A stretch of 64,000 nucleotides of DNA from Erysipelotrichaceae bacterium. GTDB taxonomy: Bacteria; Bacillota_I; Bacilli_A; Erysipelotrichales; Erysipelotrichaceae. The stretch covers positions 4,504 through 68,503 of the forward strand of contig DXZE01000005.1 of the NCBI GenBank assembly GCA_019415435.1, read 5' to 3'. The notes beneath the pieces were generated by a model that made no database searches, was not told the DNA's origin, and worked only from the letters and a program-made list of their open reading frames with translations. Positions 8,510-16,520 of this stretch are shown here, one piece after another (position 1 is the first letter of the stretch; each line of letters opens with the position of its first letter). The position numbers and the translations under genes were made by a program.

Positions 8510-9301
8510 TTATTCTGTCTCTAAGAGAATTCTGTCATCATCCAGATCTTCACCAAATCGTTTCATCAGATCTTCTGGTGTGATGCCTTCTCTTTCCTTT
8601 CCGGATATGTCTGAGATAATTCTTCCATCCGCCATCATCAGAGTTCTGTTTCCGGTAGAAACAGCCTGTTTCATGTTATGGGTAATCATCAGACAGGTCG
8701 TATGATTCTCTTTCACGATCTCTTTTGTCAGCTTCATGATCTTATCAGCTGCGCCAGGATCTAATGCAGCTGTATGTTCATCCAGCATTAACAGCTTTGG
8801 CGGCACAATCGTCGCCATCAAAAGTGTTAATGCCTGCCTTTGCCCGCCTGACAGTGTACCTACCGGAACCGTCATTCTGTCTTCAAGTCCCATATCAAGA
8901 CGCTTTAAGGCATCTCTGAACTTTTCTCTGTCTTTGGAAGAAATACGGGAGAAATCCGCCTTGCTTTCACTGGCACGTAAATAAGCAAGAGCCAGATTTT
9001 CTTCAATTGTCATATGCGGGGCAGTACCCTTTAAAGGATCCTGAAACAGACGTCCGATCTGGGTAGATCTCTGGTATTCCTTCATGAAAGTAATGTTCTT
9101 TCCATCCAGAACTATCTTACCTCCATCTACATAGAAGCTGCCGGCAATGGCATTAAATAACGTGGACTTACCTGCACCATTGGCACCTAATATCGTAATG
9201 AAGTCACCAGCATCTACATGGAGAGAAAGATGATTCAGTGCTTTCTTTTCATTGACTGTACCGGGATTGAATATCTTTGTAAGATTTGTAATATCAAGCA
9301 T
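8510..9301 (-). CDS. trpZ: ABC transporter ATP-binding protein (putative tryptophan uptake)
   Basis: The 263-residue ATPase has Walker A GANGAGKST at 39-47, signature LSGGQRQ near 155, Walker B LLMLDEHTAALDP near 172 and a switch His (ITHN). The DEHTAALDP form is characteristic of the DUF534-type transporters related to tryptophan uptake. It overlaps the permease gene by 8 bp. Substrate assignment rests on the T-box upstream of the operon rather than on the ATPase itself. Confidence 0.85.
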   Translation of the reverse strand: MLDITNLTKIFNPGTVNEKKALNHLSLHVDAGDFITILGANGAGKSTLFNAIAGSFYVDGGKIVLDGKNITFMKEYQRSTQIGRLFQDPLKGTAPHMTIEENLALAYLRASESKADFSRISSKDREKFRDALKRLDMGLEDRMTVPVGTLSGGQRQALTLLMATIVPPKLLMLDEHTAALDPGAADKIMKLTKEIVKENHTTCLMITHNMKQAVSTGNRTLMMADGRIISDISGKEREGITPEDLMKRFGEDLDDDRILLETE

Positions 9302-10202
9302 GATTTTTTCCTTCCCGGCGTGCTCTCATGGATAAGGCAGCACTGTTTTTCATATGTGGAGCCGCAATAGCTAATGCAACAATTACAGCTGTCACCAGTT
9401 TCAGACATTCAATTGGAATGATATGGGTTCTTAAGATAATGGCATAGATCAATCTGTAAATTAAATTGCCAACAAGACATGCCGTAATATTACGGTCAAT
9501 TGAGCGGCGTCCTTTAATCACTGCTTCCCCTATGATTAAACAAGCTAAGGCAATGACAAGAATACCTGTACCGGCATTGATATCTGCACTCTTCTGCATC
9601 TGACCGGCTAATGCACCAGATAAAGCTGTCAGACAGTTGGCGATAACAAGACCGATTGTGACCATCTTGCCTGGATCAATGGAAGAAGCGGATACCATAT
9701 CACGGTTATCACCAGTAGCTCTTATTGATAAGCCAAGTCTTGTGGATAAGAACCACTTCATTATCAGCATGCATACAAGCATGACTGCAGCACCAATGAT
9801 CAATACATACCAGCTGCCGCCAATACCTGTCTTTCTGAATATTGTAAAGATAGTCTCATCTGTTAATAAGGATACATTTGCCCTCCATCCCATCACACCA
9901 AGATTAACGGTATATAAACCTGTATTGGTAATAATACCGGCAATGATGGAAGGAACACCCATCTTAGTCTGCAGAAAGGCTGTCACAAAACCTGCACAAC
10001 CTCCGGCAATCAATGCCATTAATATTCCCATAAAAGGATGTCCAGATGCCGCATATGTTACGGATACAGCCATGCCTAATACAAAGCATCCGTCTGTTGT
10101 CATATCTGCGATATCCAGGATCCTGTAACTCAGAAACAAAGCCAGTGATACAAGACCATAGATACATCCGAGTTCTAAAGCTGTCTGTAAAATATAAAGC
10201 AT
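9294..10202 (-). CDS. trpY: ABC transporter permease (putative tryptophan uptake)
   Basis: This is a 302-residue membrane permease with about eight or nine hydrophobic segments, resembling branched-chain-type (LivH/RbsC-like) permeases that pair with DUF534 binding proteins. Motifs such as SYRILDIADMTTDG near the N-terminus and GLSIRATGDNRDM in the cytoplasmic loop fit this group. It lies 23 bp after the binding-protein gene and overlaps the ATPase gene, so all three form one operon under the T-box leader. Confidence 0.85.
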   Translation of the reverse strand: MLYILQTALELGCIYGLVSLALFLSYRILDIADMTTDGCFVLGMAVSVTYAASGHPFMGILMALIAGGCAGFVTAFLQTKMGVPSIIAGIITNTGLYTVNLGVMGWRANVSLLTDETIFTIFRKTGIGGSWYVLIIGAAVMLVCMLIMKWFLSTRLGLSIRATGDNRDMVSASSIDPGKMVTIGLVIANCLTALSGALAGQMQKSADINAGTGILVIALACLIIGEAVIKGRRSIDRNITACLVGNLIYRLIYAIILRTHIIPIECLKLVTAVIVALAIAAPHMKNSAALSMRARREGKNHA

Positions 10203-10225
10203 CTGTTAATCCTCCATAATACGTA

Positions 10226-11236
10226 TTAGTTTTCTGATGTTGTTACTTCTACAACCTTTCCGAAATCACTGAATGAAGAATAATCAATTCCTAATGCCCT
10301 GGCTGTATCCGTGTTAACTGTCACAATACCGCCATCCATTGTATAGTAATCATCAACATCCTTGAAACCTTCTGTCATAACCTGATATACAAGATCTGCT
10401 GTCTTCTTGCCAAGGTCATCATAGTTAACACCACATGTAGCGAATGCACCGCTAGTTACGAAGGAATCAGCACCTGCATAGAATGGAATGCCTGCTTCAG
10501 TAAGTTCTTGTGATACAGCACCGGCAGCTGCCATAACAACGTTGTCTGTTGGTGTAAATACAGCATCTACATGATCAGAAATCAATGATGATACAGCTGT
10601 TAATACTTCATCATTTGTGTTACCGGTAGCCTCTGGCGGATTATCAATTCCCTTTTTCTTCAGATATTCCTTAGCTTCTTCTATAGCCTTTGTAGAGTTT
10701 GTTTCACTCTTGGAATACAGCAGACCAACATTCTTGATATCTGGATTGACACTGAACATCATATCGATAATCTGTTTTGTATTCAAAGCATCAGATGTAC
10801 CTGTTACGTTTTTAAGACCTGTTAACTTGGCAGCCTCCGGGTCTGATACAGCGGCATATACGACCGGAATATTGGAATCTTCAGCGGATACGACTGCCGT
10901 CTGGGCAGCTAATGTAGCGATAGGAACAATCGCATCTGCACCATCTGTAACAGCACCATCTGTAATCTGTTTGATTGTTGTCTGATCATTCTGACCAGAC
11001 TGTACTTCACCATAGTCAATTGTGACATTGTTCTTCCTGGCTAATGCATCTAATTCATCTGTAATCGCATCTGCGATCTGATCTAATGATGTATGGTCCA
11101 GCTGTTTAACGATTGTAACCTTGTAAGTCTTCTTTGAAGATGCTGAAGCAGCAGAACCTGATGAAGATGATGAGCATCCTGCAAGTGAAGCGGCCGCAAG
11201 CATTGCGGATAAAGCAACTGTAATAACCTTTTTCAT
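10226..11236 (-). CDS. trpX: ABC transporter substrate-binding lipoprotein (DUF534, putative tryptophan)
   Basis: This is a 336-residue lipoprotein: signal peptide with lipobox SLAGC (Cys21), a Ser/Ala-rich linker, then a two-lobed periplasmic-binding fold. VTIVKQLDHTSLDQIADAI opens the DUF534 domain; it also has GADAIVPIATLAAQ and GVNYDDLGKKTADL. An open frame continues upstream to 11308, but that part is the terminator of the T-box leader, so the start is at 11236 behind GGAGGAAAG. It is the first gene of the transporter operon. A tryptophan substrate is inferred from the UGG-type T-box. Confidence 0.87.
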   Translation of the reverse strand: MKKVITVALSAMLAAASLAGCSSSSSGSAASASSKKTYKVTIVKQLDHTSLDQIADAITDELDALARKNNVTIDYGEVQSGQNDQTTIKQITDGAVTDGADAIVPIATLAAQTAVVSAEDSNIPVVYAAVSDPEAAKLTGLKNVTGTSDALNTKQIIDMMFSVNPDIKNVGLLYSKSETNSTKAIEEAKEYLKKKGIDNPPEATGNTNDEVLTAVSSLISDHVDAVFTPTDNVVMAAAGAVSQELTEAGIPFYAGADSFVTSGAFATCGVNYDDLGKKTADLVYQVMTEGFKDVDDYYTMDGGIVTVNTDTARALGIDYSSFSDFGKVVEVTTSEN

Positions 11237-11280
11237 GTGATCTTTCCTCCTTTTTACAATGCATTTCATGCCCAGAGAAA

Positions 11281-11313
11281 CAAAAAAGCACCTGTCCATA
11301 AAGGACAAGTGCT
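11281..11313 (-). terminator. T-box attenuator terminator
   Basis: On the minus strand AGCACTTGTCC, a 5-base loop and GGACAGGTGCT are followed by TTTTTT. The 5' arm competes with the T-box antiterminator. Confidence 0.85.
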
Positions 11314-11540
11314 CTGACCTGCGGTACCACCTTTTTTAGCATTTCTGCTCTCTTGAATGAAAATGCAATCACATTTTCTGTCTGTTAACGCTGACACTGC
11401 GTCCTGAAATACTCGCCTAAGCTTTCATCAGGCCCTCACGGGTCCATTTGCATACCGCTCACGGCAGGGCTCTCACCATCCCCTGCTCTCTTATCCGCTG
11501 CGTCGTATGTTTGATCTCCCGATCAACGGTTTGTTTGTAT
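11281..11540 (-). promoter_or_regulatory. T-box riboswitch leader, likely tRNA-Trp responsive
   Basis: The conserved T-box core AGGTGGTACCGCA is at 11332-11320 on the minus strand. It is followed by a terminator: 11-base arms at 11313-11303 and 11297-11287, then a U run. Upstream lies a long Stem I with the distal GGTGAGAGCC-type loop. The unpaired stretch GCAAATGGACCC puts TGG at 11446-11444 followed by A, the usual specifier position, so tRNA-Trp is the likely ligand. Transcription would continue into the transporter operon when uncharged tRNA-Trp accumulates. Confidence 0.9.
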
Positions 11541-11546
11541 ACATGC

Positions 11547-11575
11547 ATTTTAGGGATACAGGAGTATCAAGTCAA
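11547..11575 (-). promoter_or_regulatory. Promoter of the T-box transporter operon
   Basis: TTGACT (11575-11570) and TAAAAT (11552-11547) are separated by exactly 17 bases, placing the transcript start near 11540, just ahead of Stem I. Confidence 0.7.
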
Positions 11576-11674
11576 TATGTTTCATCATATTTCTGCAATT
11601 ATTTACATTCTACAAGTGTAAATTGTTTCATTCAGTTACATAAACTGTTCATGATTCTTATGACTATTAAGCGA

Positions 11675-11680
11675 TATAAT
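11675..11680 (+). promoter_or_regulatory. -10 box for the aldolase operon
   Basis: TATAAT lies only 6 bases before the ATG at 11687. No ribosome site is present, so the message may start at or next to the start codon. Confidence 0.45.
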
Positions 11681-11686
11681 CATTTT

Positions 11687-12331
11687 ATGAATAACACATT
11701 TAAACAGATGATCCTTGCGGCTGGCAAAGATATGCAGAAAAGAGATCTGACTGTTGAGACATGGGGAAATATCTCAGTCAGAGATCCTCAAACAGGTCTT
11801 ATCTATCTGACACCCTCCGGCATGGATTACAGCACATTAACAGAAGACGATATCGTAGTGCTGAATGAGAAAGGAGATATCGTTGAAGGTAACAGGAAGC
11901 CATCTGTAGAAAAGATGCTTCATGTACTTGTTTATCAAAGACGTAAGGATGTTAATGCAATCCTGCATACACACCCTGTATCTTCTACCGTATTTGGTGT
12001 CTTACATCAATCGATTCCGGTTGTCACAGATGAAATGGCCCAGGCAATTGGCGGGGAAGTAAAGTGCGCCGGGTATGCTTTACCAGGTTCCATAGAACTG
12101 GCACATAACGCAGATAATGCATTAGGAAATGTACAGGCATGTCTTTTAGCCAATCATGGTGCGATTTGTGTCGGTAAAGACATGAAGGAATGTTTCAAGG
12201 TTGCAGTTGTATTAGAGACTTCTGCGGATATCTATGCAAGAGCATTAAGTATAGGCAAACCAGTAGAAATCACTAAGGAAAATACCGCATGGATGCGTGA
12301 CTTTGCGGTTAATAAATATGGGCAGAGATAA
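11687..12331 (+). CDS. Class II aldolase (fuculose-phosphate aldolase family, likely 5-deoxyribulose-1-P aldolase)
   Basis: The 214-residue zinc aldolase has TVETWGNISVRD near 18, LTPSGMDY, the metal-site motif AILHTHPVSSTVFG near 90 and LLANHGAICVG near 155. Family enzymes split sugar 1-phosphates to DHAP plus an aldehyde. The open frame begins at 11507, but homology starts at 11687. The following genes are mtnA and a DeoD phosphorylase. Together they fit the DHAP shunt, in which 5-deoxyribulose-1-phosphate or 5-methylthioribulose-1-phosphate is cleaved to DHAP and acetaldehyde or methylthioacetaldehyde. The substrate is inferred from this context. Confidence 0.87.
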   Translation: MNNTFKQMILAAGKDMQKRDLTVETWGNISVRDPQTGLIYLTPSGMDYSTLTEDDIVVLNEKGDIVEGNRKPSVEKMLHVLVYQRRKDVNAILHTHPVSSTVFGVLHQSIPVVTDEMAQAIGGEVKCAGYALPGSIELAHNADNALGNVQACLLANHGAICVGKDMKECFKVAVVLETSADIYARALSIGKPVEITKENTAWMRDFAVNKYGQR

Positions 12332-12342
12332 GGAGTAAACAA

Positions 12343-13398
12343 ATGAATTTTAAACAATTGGATGTTGTCAGAATTACAGATGATGGTAAGGCAGTTGTCA
12401 TTCTTGATCAGACTCAGTTACCAAACCATGAAGAGTATCTGACACTCACAAATGAACAGAGCATGTGGGATGCGATCAAGCTGTTACAGGTAAGAGGAGC
12501 TCCTGCAATCGGTGTATTTGCAGGATATGCAATGGCTGTGTTGGCACAGCATAATACAGCCTCTGATTATGATTCTTTTAAGAAGGAATTTGACCGTCAG
12601 GCAGATTATCTCAATACTTCAAGGCCTACTGCTGTTAACCTCAGCTGGGCATTAAACAGAATGAAGAAGTATGTATCTGATCATAAAGAAGATCTGGATA
12701 CATTAAAGAAAGATTTAATCGCTGAAGCTAAGCAGATTGACAGTGAAAACCTTGAGATGAACCGGAAGATTGCGGAATATGGTGTCACTCTTCTGCATGA
12801 TGGGGATGGTATTCTTACCCATTGCAATGCCGGTTATCTTGCCTGCCTGGGCTATGGTACAGCAACTGCACCTATGTATATGGCTCAGGAAAAAGGCATG
12901 CATATCCATGTCTATTCCGATGAGACAAGACCACTCTTACAGGGTGCAAGATTAACTTCGTATGAGTTATATAAAGCAGGTATTGATGTCACATCTATCT
13001 GTGACAATATGGCTTCGCTTGTCATGAAACAGGGTAAGGTACAGTGTGTCATGGTAGGATGTGACAGAATTGCGGCGAATGGTGACTTTGCGAATAAGAT
13101 CGGTACTTCTGGTGTTGCAATACTTGCCAGGTACTATGGCATTCCATTCTATACATTAGGTCCTTCTTCTACCATTGACTTTAATACACCTACCGGTGAT
13201 GATATTCATATTGAAATGAGAGATCCGGAAGAGATCGGATCCATGTGGTATAAGGAACCTATGATTCTTCCTGAAATCAAGAAGTTCAATCCTTCCTTTG
13301 ATGTAACAGACCATAGTCTATTAACAGGTATTGTTACAGAAAGAGGCATTGTGTATCCACCATTTGATATCAATCTGAAAAAACTGTTTAATCAATAA
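12343..13398 (+). CDS. mtnA: S-methyl-5-thioribose-1-phosphate isomerase (or 5-deoxyribose-1-P isomerase)
   Basis: MtnA converts (methylthio)ribose-1-phosphate to the ribulose-1-phosphate. The 351-residue protein carries RGAPAIGVFAGYAMA near 50, THCNAGYLACLGYGTA with the catalytic Cys near 161, and VGCDRIAANGD with the catalytic Asp near 241. These match the Cys160/Asp240 pair of characterised MtnA. It sits 11 bp after the aldolase gene behind AAGGAG. No mtnB/C/D methionine-salvage genes are nearby, so a role in the DHAP shunt is more likely than full methionine salvage. Confidence 0.92.
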   Translation: MNFKQLDVVRITDDGKAVVILDQTQLPNHEEYLTLTNEQSMWDAIKLLQVRGAPAIGVFAGYAMAVLAQHNTASDYDSFKKEFDRQADYLNTSRPTAVNLSWALNRMKKYVSDHKEDLDTLKKDLIAEAKQIDSENLEMNRKIAEYGVTLLHDGDGILTHCNAGYLACLGYGTATAPMYMAQEKGMHIHVYSDETRPLLQGARLTSYELYKAGIDVTSICDNMASLVMKQGKVQCVMVGCDRIAANGDFANKIGTSGVAILARYYGIPFYTLGPSSTIDFNTPTGDDIHIEMRDPEEIGSMWYKEPMILPEIKKFNPSFDVTDHSLLTGIVTERGIVYPPFDINLKKLFNQ

Positions 13399-13415
13399 GT
13401 AAAAGGAGACTGATT

Positions 13416-14144
13416 ATGGAACCAAAAGAGAGTTTATCTGCTTCAATCGTAGTCAAAGACGAATTATCCAAAACCGTACTGATGCCTGGTGATCCGCTTC
13501 GTGCAAAAACATTAGCTGAGAAATATCTGACTGATGTTGTCTGCTTCAACGACACCAGAAACATGCTTGGCTTCACAGGCACTTACAAAGGAATGAGAAT
13601 CAGTGTCATGGGACATGGCATGGGTGTTCCTTCCGTAGGTATTTACACACATGAGTTATTCACCCAGTTTGGGGTAGACAATATCATCCGTATCGGATCT
13701 GCCGGAGGTCTTGACATGGATGTCAATGCCAAGGATGTTGTCATTGCCTTAGCTGCCTCTACAAACTCTAATTATGGCAATGCCTATGGCGTACCTGGAC
13801 AGTTGGCTGCCTGCGCAGACTATGACATGCTGGAAACAGCTGTAAATGCTGCAAAGGAGAAAGGCATTAACTACAAGGTAGGAAAAGTATATACATCTGA
13901 TTTCTTCTATTATCCACAGGCTGGTTTAAATGAAAAGCTCAGAGATTTCGGACATCTTTGTGTAGAGATGGAAACAGCAGGTCTTTATTGGGAAGCATGT
14001 GCAGACCATAAGAGAGCACTTTCTATCCTGTCTATCTCAGATCATCTGTTCAAGCCAGTTGCTTTAAGTGCTGAAGAAAGACAGAACAGTTTCACAGATA
14101 TGATGGAAATTGCCCTGGAAACAGCATGGAAGTTCACTGATTAA
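13416..14144 (+). CDS. deoD: DeoD-type purine nucleoside phosphorylase
   Basis: This 242-residue hexameric-type phosphorylase cleaves purine nucleosides with phosphate to base plus (deoxy)ribose-1-phosphate. Visible motifs are LMPGDPLRAK near 27, MGHGMGVPSVGIYTHEL near 65, RIGSAGGL near 90, VEMETAGLY near 185 and SISDHLF near 206. Placed third in the aldolase-mtnA operon (17 bp gap, AAAAGGAGA ribosome site), it could supply 5-deoxy- or 5-methylthioribose-1-phosphate in one step. That would replace the nucleosidase plus kinase used elsewhere. Activity on 5'-deoxyadenosine is inference. Confidence 0.92.
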   Translation: MEPKESLSASIVVKDELSKTVLMPGDPLRAKTLAEKYLTDVVCFNDTRNMLGFTGTYKGMRISVMGHGMGVPSVGIYTHELFTQFGVDNIIRIGSAGGLDMDVNAKDVVIALAASTNSNYGNAYGVPGQLAACADYDMLETAVNAAKEKGINYKVGKVYTSDFFYYPQAGLNEKLRDFGHLCVEMETAGLYWEACADHKRALSILSISDHLFKPVALSAEERQNSFTDMMEIALETAWKFTD

Positions 14145-14155
14145 TTAAATTACAT

Positions 14156-14187
14156 GCAGAGATGAAGTATCATCTCTGCCTTTTTAT
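14156..14187 (+). terminator. Terminator of the aldolase-mtnA-deoD operon
   Basis: A perfect 10-bp stem GCAGAGATGA/TCATCTCTGC with a 4-base loop is followed by CTTTTTAT. Confidence 0.85.
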
Positions 14188-14203
14188 ACACTTTTCCTTT
14201 TAT

Positions 14204-14234
14204 GATTAGCACTCTATATTGACAAGTGCTAATC
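14204..14234. promoter_or_regulatory. CIRCE operator (HrcA binding site)
   Basis: GATTAGCACT (14204-14213) and AGTGCTAATC (14225-14234) form a perfect 10-bp inverted repeat. Within it, TTAGCACTC, 9 bases and AAGTGCTAA match the CIRCE consensus except for one base. The downstream arm overlaps the -35 region, so HrcA would block transcription until heat or misfolding stress. Confidence 0.9.
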
Positions 14235-14246
14235 ATTAACTAGACT
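14219..14246 (+). promoter_or_regulatory. Promoter overlapping CIRCE
   Basis: A perfect TTGACA at 14219-14224 is followed after 16 bases by TAGACT (14241-14246) as a weaker -10. Confidence 0.6.
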
Positions 14247-14280
14247 GTAAATAGCAACAGAGATATGAAAGGAAGTGTTG

Positions 14281-14889
14281 ATGATGTTAAGAAATGTTTA
14301 TGATTCCGGTGATGAGTTTATTGATGATATCAGAAACGGATGGAATAAAAGAGTAAAGTCCATACGTACATGGGGATTTATCATAGCCATCCTGATGATT
14401 GTGCTTGGTGTTCTGTGTACGATAAAGCCATTACAGACAACCTACGCACTTGAAGTTGTTGTTTCTGCGGCATTGGTTATTTTTGGCATATGGGGTATTG
14501 TCCATTACATTAAGTTACCGGTTATGTTAAGAAGTGGTGTTACATTAGCATCCAGTGTATTGAATATCATACTTGGCATTACGTTACTAACATCACCTGC
14601 AGATGATGTCCTCTCTTCATTTGGATTCTTATTTGGCTTAAGTATGATGATGAGCGGTTTTGAAGAAATTACACAGGCTGGTGCATTGCATACATTTGGT
14701 ATTATTGATACAGGCTGGATGACATTTAATGGTGTATTGAATATTATCTGCGGTATTGTTCTTCTTGGTGCACCGATGGCTTCTGTATTTGCGGTAAGCT
14801 TCATCATTGCTTTCTATCTGTTAGTTGGCGGCATTACCTTACTTGTTGCATGCATCAAGTCAAAGAATCTGGAAGACGAAAGCATATAA
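14281..14889 (+). CDS. DUF308/HdeD-type membrane protein under CIRCE control
   Basis: The 202-residue membrane protein has six hydrophobic segments arranged in three repeating pairs, each containing a GI.LLTSP or GIVLLGAP-like element. This is the HdeD/DUF308 pattern. HdeD is linked to acid stress in E. coli; the molecular function of the family is not known. ATG 14281 is chosen because AAAGGAAG lies 7-8 bases upstream; GTG 14275 is a less likely start. The CIRCE operator makes this a predicted HrcA-regulon gene, which is unusual for the family. Confidence 0.85.
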   Translation: MMLRNVYDSGDEFIDDIRNGWNKRVKSIRTWGFIIAILMIVLGVLCTIKPLQTTYALEVVVSAALVIFGIWGIVHYIKLPVMLRSGVTLASSVLNIILGITLLTSPADDVLSSFGFLFGLSMMMSGFEEITQAGALHTFGIIDTGWMTFNGVLNIICGIVLLGAPMASVFAVSFIIAFYLLVGGITLLVACIKSKNLEDESI

Positions 14890-14932
14890 AAATGGTTCTT
14901 ACAGCTGATTGCTGTAAGAACCATTTTCTTTT
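14889..14932. terminator. Bidirectional terminator
   Basis: A 17-bp arm ending TTACAGC and its complement starting GCTGTAA surround a 5-base loop. It is flanked by A and T runs and serves both the DUF308 gene and the convergent amino-acid ABC operon. Confidence 0.9.
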
Positions 14933-15752
14933 ACTCATTTGTGAGATCTGCGCCAAAGTACTTATCAGAAATCTTAGCTAATGTGCCATCATCTCTCATT
15001 TCCTTGAGAGCATCATTGATAGCCTTGCGCAGGGAATCGTTATCTTTACCCTTCTTTAATGGAATTGCATATGGTGTTGCGTCATCCATAACGGCTCTGA
15101 TTTCAAGATCTGTCTTGCCAGTTGTCTTGAGGTAATCCTGTACAGATGTCTGGGCATTAACCATTGCATCAACACTCTTGTTTTCAACAAGATCCATGCA
15201 CTTGGTCAGATCATCAACACCTTTAACAGTTGCACCATACTGTTCACCAACTGCTTCATAGGTAGAACCAATTGAGTTAGCTGTTGTCTTACCCTTCAGA
15301 TCTTCAAAGGAGTGAATATCTGTATTGTCTGTTCTTGTGACAAGAACCGTATGATCATAAGCATATGGATCAGAGAAGTCGAATGTCTTCTTTCTGTCAT
15401 CTGTGATATCTACACCATTGACTACGATGTCATATGTACCAGTAGACAAGCCTGTTAACAGACCATCCCATGGACCTTCCACAATGTTAGCCTTAACACC
15501 AAGCTTATCAGCGATGTTCCTGGCTACTTCTACATCATAACCAACAAGGTTATCATCAGAATCATGATAAGAGAATGGCTGCCAATCGCCTTCCAGACCG
15601 ACTGTAATCTCACCTGCATCCCTGATGCGGGCCAAATGATCATCAGAAGATGATGATCCGGAAGCTGCGGAACCAGCTGCGCTGGATGATGAGCATCCGA
15701 CTAATGATAAGGAAAGCAGTGCTGCCAAAGTACCTGTAACTAGTTTTTTCAT
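14931..15752 (-). CDS. Amino-acid ABC transporter substrate-binding lipoprotein
   Basis: The 273-residue family 3 solute-binding protein has lipobox SLVGC (Cys20) and a Ser/Ala-rich linker. The core has GEITVGLEGDWQPFSYHD near 50, the GYDVEVARNIADKLG signature and YDIVVNGVDITDDRKK. Polar amino acids or cystine are the typical ligands of this family and the exact substrate cannot be read. It is the last gene of a permease-ATPase-binding protein operon, 5 bp after the ATPase, and ends in the bidirectional terminator. Confidence 0.9.
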   Translation of the reverse strand: MKKLVTGTLAALLSLSLVGCSSSSAAGSAASGSSSSDDHLARIRDAGEITVGLEGDWQPFSYHDSDDNLVGYDVEVARNIADKLGVKANIVEGPWDGLLTGLSTGTYDIVVNGVDITDDRKKTFDFSDPYAYDHTVLVTRTDNTDIHSFEDLKGKTTANSIGSTYEAVGEQYGATVKGVDDLTKCMDLVENKSVDAMVNAQTSVQDYLKTTGKTDLEIRAVMDDATPYAIPLKKGKDNDSLRKAINDALKEMRDDGTLAKISDKYFGADLTNE

Positions 15753-15757
15753 AAATT

Positions 15758-16516
15758 TTATCCTTTGCCGCCAATGCGGTCTCTTTCTAAACGAAGGAAT
15801 TCCCTCGTTCTTTCTTCTTTTGGATTTTCAAAGAATTCCTTTGAAGATCCTTCTTCTATAATCTTTCCACCTTCCATGAATATGACATGTTTGGAAACAT
15901 CTCTTGCAAAACTCATTTCATGTGTGACAACAATCATTGTCATGCCAGCCTGTGCCAGTCTGCACATGACCTCCAGAACTTCTCCAATCAATTCCGGATC
16001 TAATGCAGAAGTCGGTTCATCAAAGTAGATAATGTCTGGATTTGTCGCAAGCGCTCTTGCGATCGCAACACGCTGCTGCTGTCCGCCAGATAACTGTGAA
16101 GGGTAATAATCAGAGCGGTCACTCATGCCAACTCTTTCCAGCATATCCATACCGATCTGATTAGCCTTGTCCTTTGCCATCTTACGTGCGGTTGTAAGAC
16201 CCAGGGTCACATTCTGAAGTGCTGTCTTATTCGCAAACAGATTGTAATTCTGGAATACAAAGCCTGTCTTTCTTCTTACCTGGGCAATATCTTTCTTTGA
16301 TGTATGAGCCAGATCATACGGCTTGCCGTGAAAGACCATTGTGCCGCTGTCGGCTGTTTCCAGAAAGTTAATACACCGGAGCAGGGTCGTCTTGCCGGAA
16401 CCAGATGGTCCTAATATTGCAACGACATCACCTTTATTCACGGTGATATCAACACCTTTCAATACATCTAACTGACCGAAAGCCTTATGAATATCATGTA
16501 TTTCAAGTAGTGCCAT
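15758..16516 (-). CDS. Amino-acid ABC transporter ATP-binding protein
   Basis: The 252-residue ATPase has Walker [10 protein letters not shown] at 36-44, signature LSGGQQQR near 140, Walker [20 protein letters not shown] near 160 and the switch VTHEMSFAR. This is the GlnQ/HisP/TcyC pattern of polar amino-acid importers. It lies 4 bp after the permease and 5 bp before the binding protein. Confidence 0.93.
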   Translation of the reverse strand: MALLEIHDIHKAFGQLDVLKGVDITVNKGDVVAILGPSGSGKTTLLRCINFLETADSGTMVFHGKPYDLAHTSKKDIAQVRRKTGFVFQNYNLFANKTALQNVTLGLTTARKMAKDKANQIGMDMLERVGMSDRSDYYPSQLSGGQQQRVAIARALATNPDIIYFDEPTSALDPELIGEVLEVMCRLAQAGMTMIVVTHEMSFARDVSKHVIFMEGGKIIEEGSSKEFFENPKEERTREFLRLERDRIGGKG

Positions 16517-16520
16517 TCAT

